This document shows positions 6,529 to 8,658 of a stretch of DNA of 8,658 nucleotides, in pieces. The position numbers and the translations under genes are program-made. A model generated the notes under the pieces. That model was not told the origin of the DNA and did not search any database. It saw only the letters and a list, made by a program, of their open reading frames with translations. Numbering within the stretch: position 1 is the first letter of the stretch; every line of letters starts with the position of its first letter. Origin of the DNA: Vulcanisaeta distributa (GTDB taxonomy: Archaea > Thermoproteota > Thermoprotei > Thermoproteales > Thermocladiaceae); NCBI GenBank assembly GCA_002506645.1, contig DAXY01000008.1:6357-15014 (forward strand), written 5' to 3'.

Positions 6529-6552
6529 TTAGTTGCTTCTACCGTAAGGTTA

Positions 6553-8418
6553 ATGAGGTTATTATTCATACATGCGGAGGACTTCTCGTTCCAAGTTAGG
6601 GATAAGGCTGTTGAGAATCCAGAGCCACTAACGCCGGAGTTGGAGAGGGGCTCCGCGAAGAATGCGTTGGTGGTTTTCATGAGCGTTGAGGAGGGCGATA
6701 CCGAGGACTCGAACTACGTGAATTACGTGGCTGACCAAATACTGGACGTGCTTGATAAGGTCAAGGCATCGCAGATAGTCCTTTATCCATACGCGCATTT
6801 AAGCCCTAACCTCGCCAGGCCCAGTAAGGCGTTGAGTGTGTTATTGGCCGTTTACGAGAAGCTGAGGGAAAAGTCGCCGGTCCCAGTATCTAGGGCACCC
6901 TTCGGTTATTACAAGGCCTTTGACATTAAGTGCTATGGGCACCCATTATCGGAGCTGAGCAAGACGTTGAGCCCAACAATGGTCAATGCCCAAGCCGCCC
7001 AACCACAGGCGGTTAGTAGGGACTACTACGTAATACTGACGCCGAGTGGTGAGGAGTACGACGCAACGAAGTATCAATTCAAGCCTAACGAGGATGACCT
7101 GAGGGCATTGGTGGAGAAGGAGGTTTTGAAGAGGGAGCTTGAGGGCGGTGGGAAGCCCAGGTACATAGATTACTGCCGTAAGTTCGGTTTTGAGTGGGAG
7201 CCCATGAGTGACGTGGGGCACATGAGGTATGGGCCGGCCGCCACACTAATGATGGAGTTGGTCGAGGACTACGCGTGGAAGCTCGCCAATGAGCTCGGCA
7301 TACCCGTGTTTAAGATTAGGGGCACGAACATGTTCAGGCGTGGCGAGAGGGCCATTGACGAGCACGCCAGGTTATTTAATGAGAGGATGTACACGATAGA
7401 GGGTGATAGGGACGAGTTGATAATGAGGTACGCGGCCTGCTTCCAGCAATTCGCGATGATTAGGGATTGGGTATTGAGTTATAAGGACATACCAATTGGC
7501 ATGCTTGAGATAGCAGATAGTTATAGGTATGAGCAGCCCGGCGAGACCGTGCTATGCTTCAGACTGAGGAGGTTCTACATGCCCGACCTGCACATATTCA
7601 CTAGGGACCTCAATAACGCCATGGAGGTGGCCCTGAGGCTTCATGAGGTCATATTTAGGGAGATTAGGAAGTTGGGTAGGGATTACGTGAGCCTGTATAA
7701 CGTGACCAAGCAGTTCTACGACGAGCACAGGGACTACCTAATAGAGTTGGCTAGGCGTGAGGGTAAGCCGATACTGGTCAGGGTAATGCCTGAGCAGAAG
7801 TACTACTGGGTCTTGAACGTGGAGTTCCACATTATTGATGAGCTTAGGAGACCTAGGGAGATAGCCACGTTCCAATTCGACATAGGCAACGCCCGGAGGT
7901 TTGGCATTAAGTATAGGGATGAGAATGGGGAAATTATATACCCAGTGATCATACATACGGCAATAATTGGGAGTGTGGAGAGGTACATATACGCACTGCT
8001 TGATACGGCCGCCATTGCTGAGTCCAGGGGAGAAGTCCCGAGACTGCCAACGTGGATCTCGCCAATACAGGTTAGGATAATACCAATTGGTAAGGAGCAC
8101 ATGGCCTTCGCCAATGACGTGGCATCGAAACTCGAGGATAGGATGATTAGGGTGGACATTGATGATAGGTTTGATGAGACACTGGCTAAGAGGGTTAGGG
8201 ATGCCGAGACGTTCTGGGTGCCCTACATAATAGTTGTTGGTGATAGAGAGACAAAGACTGGAAAATTGAGCGTTAGAGTCAGGGGCTCGCAGAAGCCCAT
8301 TGAGCTGAGTATTGATGAGTTGATCGGCAAGATTGAGGAGGAGATAAGGGGGTACCCAAGAAGGCCATTGACAATGCCGAAGTACCTAAGCATGAGACCG
8401 TCAAGCATAATAACCTAG
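6553..8418 (+). CDS. thrS: Threonyl-tRNA synthetase, full-length archaeal type with N-terminal editing domain
   Basis: Class II synthetase that charges tRNA-Thr and, through its N-terminal D-aminoacyl-tRNA deacylase-like domain, removes mischarged serine. Length is 621 residues, as usual for archaeal ThrRS. Residues 1-145 form the editing domain: MRLLFIHAEDFSF, YPYAHLS (78-84), and GYYKAFDIKCYGHPLSELS (118-136), with K121 matching the catalytic Lys of the Pyrococcus domain. The catalytic domain (about 200-495) has EPMSDVGHMRY, zinc ligands C296 (AACFQQF), H347 (DLHIFTRD) and H468 (IIHTAIIGS), motif 2 SYRYEQPGE (R325) and motif 3 GSVERYIYALL (R477). The anticodon-binding domain spans about 500-621, beginning WISPIQVRIIPI and ending with RPLTMPKYLSMRP. 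The N-terminus matches the family exactly, fixing the ATG. All activity and editing residues looked for are present. Confidence 0.97.
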   Translation: MRLLFIHAEDFSFQVRDKAVENPEPLTPELERGSAKNALVVFMSVEEGDTEDSNYVNYVADQILDVLDKVKASQIVLYPYAHLSPNLARPSKALSVLLAVYEKLREKSPVPVSRAPFGYYKAFDIKCYGHPLSELSKTLSPTMVNAQAAQPQAVSRDYYVILTPSGEEYDATKYQFKPNEDDLRALVEKEVLKRELEGGGKPRYIDYCRKFGFEWEPMSDVGHMRYGPAATLMMELVEDYAWKLANELGIPVFKIRGTNMFRRGERAIDEHARLFNERMYTIEGDRDELIMRYAACFQQFAMIRDWVLSYKDIPIGMLEIADSYRYEQPGETVLCFRLRRFYMPDLHIFTRDLNNAMEVALRLHEVIFREIRKLGRDYVSLYNVTKQFYDEHRDYLIELARREGKPILVRVMPEQKYYWVLNVEFHIIDELRRPREIATFQFDIGNARRFGIKYRDENGEIIYPVIIHTAIIGSVERYIYALLDTAAIAESRGEVPRLPTWISPIQVRIIPIGKEHMAFANDVASKLEDRMIRVDIDDRFDETLAKRVRDAETFWVPYIIVVGDRETKTGKLSVRVRGSQKPIELSIDELIGKIEEEIRGYPRRPLTMPKYLSMRPSSIIT

Positions 8419-8658
8419 CACTCGGCACTCTTCCCAATCATCATGGGTCAGGCAGCAGCCCTTATCCTCATTAAGTGGAGGGTTATGAGGGAGAAAATAA
8501 ACCTTTGATTTTGAATTAAATTGAAAGGCAAAATGACCATCAACCCAATGCGCCATACCAAGGAGCCCACCTCATCCAAGTCAAAGTGTGTTTAGATGCA
8601 GGCACTTATGCCTATGAAGAATGCAAAATACCAGGTAAAATAAGTAATATCATCACCA
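8419..8658. other. Right-edge region without a convincing gene; possible minus-strand gene end
   Basis: After the thrS stop I see only short open frames. On the + strand these are 21 codons from 8443, 20 from 8533 and 15 from 8596, none with recognisable similarity. A T-rich stretch at 8504-8513 may help end thrS. On the minus strand a frame reads in from the right edge: 21 hydrophobic, aromatic-rich codons to a TAA at 8592-8594. It could be the C-terminus of a membrane protein encoded beyond the window. The same frame then stays open to a TGA at 8448-8450 and includes FDLDEVGSLVWR, so a gene broken by one nonsense codon is also possible. Neither reading is strong. Confidence 0.25.

Noticed and set aside
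7738..8159. Two overlapping minus-strand open frames of about 120 codons within thrS
   Set aside because: Both are antisense to the conserved catalytic and anticodon-binding parts of ThrRS and resemble no known protein.
8416..8508. Readthrough of the thrS TAG into 29 further in-frame codons
   Set aside because: The protein before TAG already ends with the family's usual C-terminal segment, and nothing suggests pyrrolysine or suppression in such an organism.
8600..8613. Small hairpin AGGCA-CTTA-TGCCT
   Set aside because: Only five base pairs, no T-run after it on either strand, and no gene clearly ends there.
8438..8656. Minus-strand ATGATGA (8438-8444) and GTGATGA (8650-8656), resembling box C of C/D guide RNAs
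   Set aside because: Neither is followed at the right spacing by a box D' or D CTGA with a second C' box, so no C/D sRNA can be built.

Overview
The window looks like core chromosome of a hyperthermophilic crenarchaeon, most likely a member of the Thermoproteales related to Pyrobaculum, Vulcanisaeta or Caldivirga. The evidence is an archaeal family-B polymerase very like the Pyrobaculum enzyme, an archaeal Toprim DnaG, a type II methionine aminopeptidase and an archaeal-type threonyl-tRNA synthetase. Arginine is encoded mostly by AGG and valine often by GTT. Several genes have a TATA box placed so that the transcript would have almost no leader. The genus is inference; it was not tested against any database.

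Layout, left to right. A B-family DNA polymerase (+) enters from the left edge without its N-terminus and ends at 2100. It converges on dnaG (-, 2125-3474) across a 24-bp gap with a T-run for each strand. dnaG diverges from a methionine aminopeptidase gene (map, +, 3569-4486), with a small intergenic region holding TATA-like boxes for both. map converges on a cis-prenyltransferase gene (uppS, -, 4494-5210) with only 7 bp between stop codons. uppS diverges from an SQD1/Agl3-like UDP-sulfoquinovose synthase gene (agl3, +, best start 5328, end 6491). Threonyl-tRNA synthetase (thrS, +, 6553-8418) follows, with its own TATA box and a perfect 12-bp palindrome just upstream. The last 240 bp (8419-8658) hold no convincing gene.

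The genes fall into three functional groups. The polymerase and DnaG concern DNA synthesis, and in archaea DnaG is also linked to the RNA exosome. ThrRS and MAP concern translation and N-terminal maturation. UppS and the Agl3-like enzyme plausibly supply the polyprenyl carrier and a sulfonated sugar donor for cell-surface N-glycosylation. Neighbouring genes mostly alternate strand, so each is probably its own transcription unit.

I found no mobile element, CRISPR array, rRNA, tRNA or defence system. No wholly new system is evident. The points most worth a second look are the dolichol-carrier/sulfosugar gene pair, the Gln-rich DnaG linker, the palindrome before thrS, the alternative promoters and starts of map, and an Asp in place of the usual His in the MAP active-site motif.
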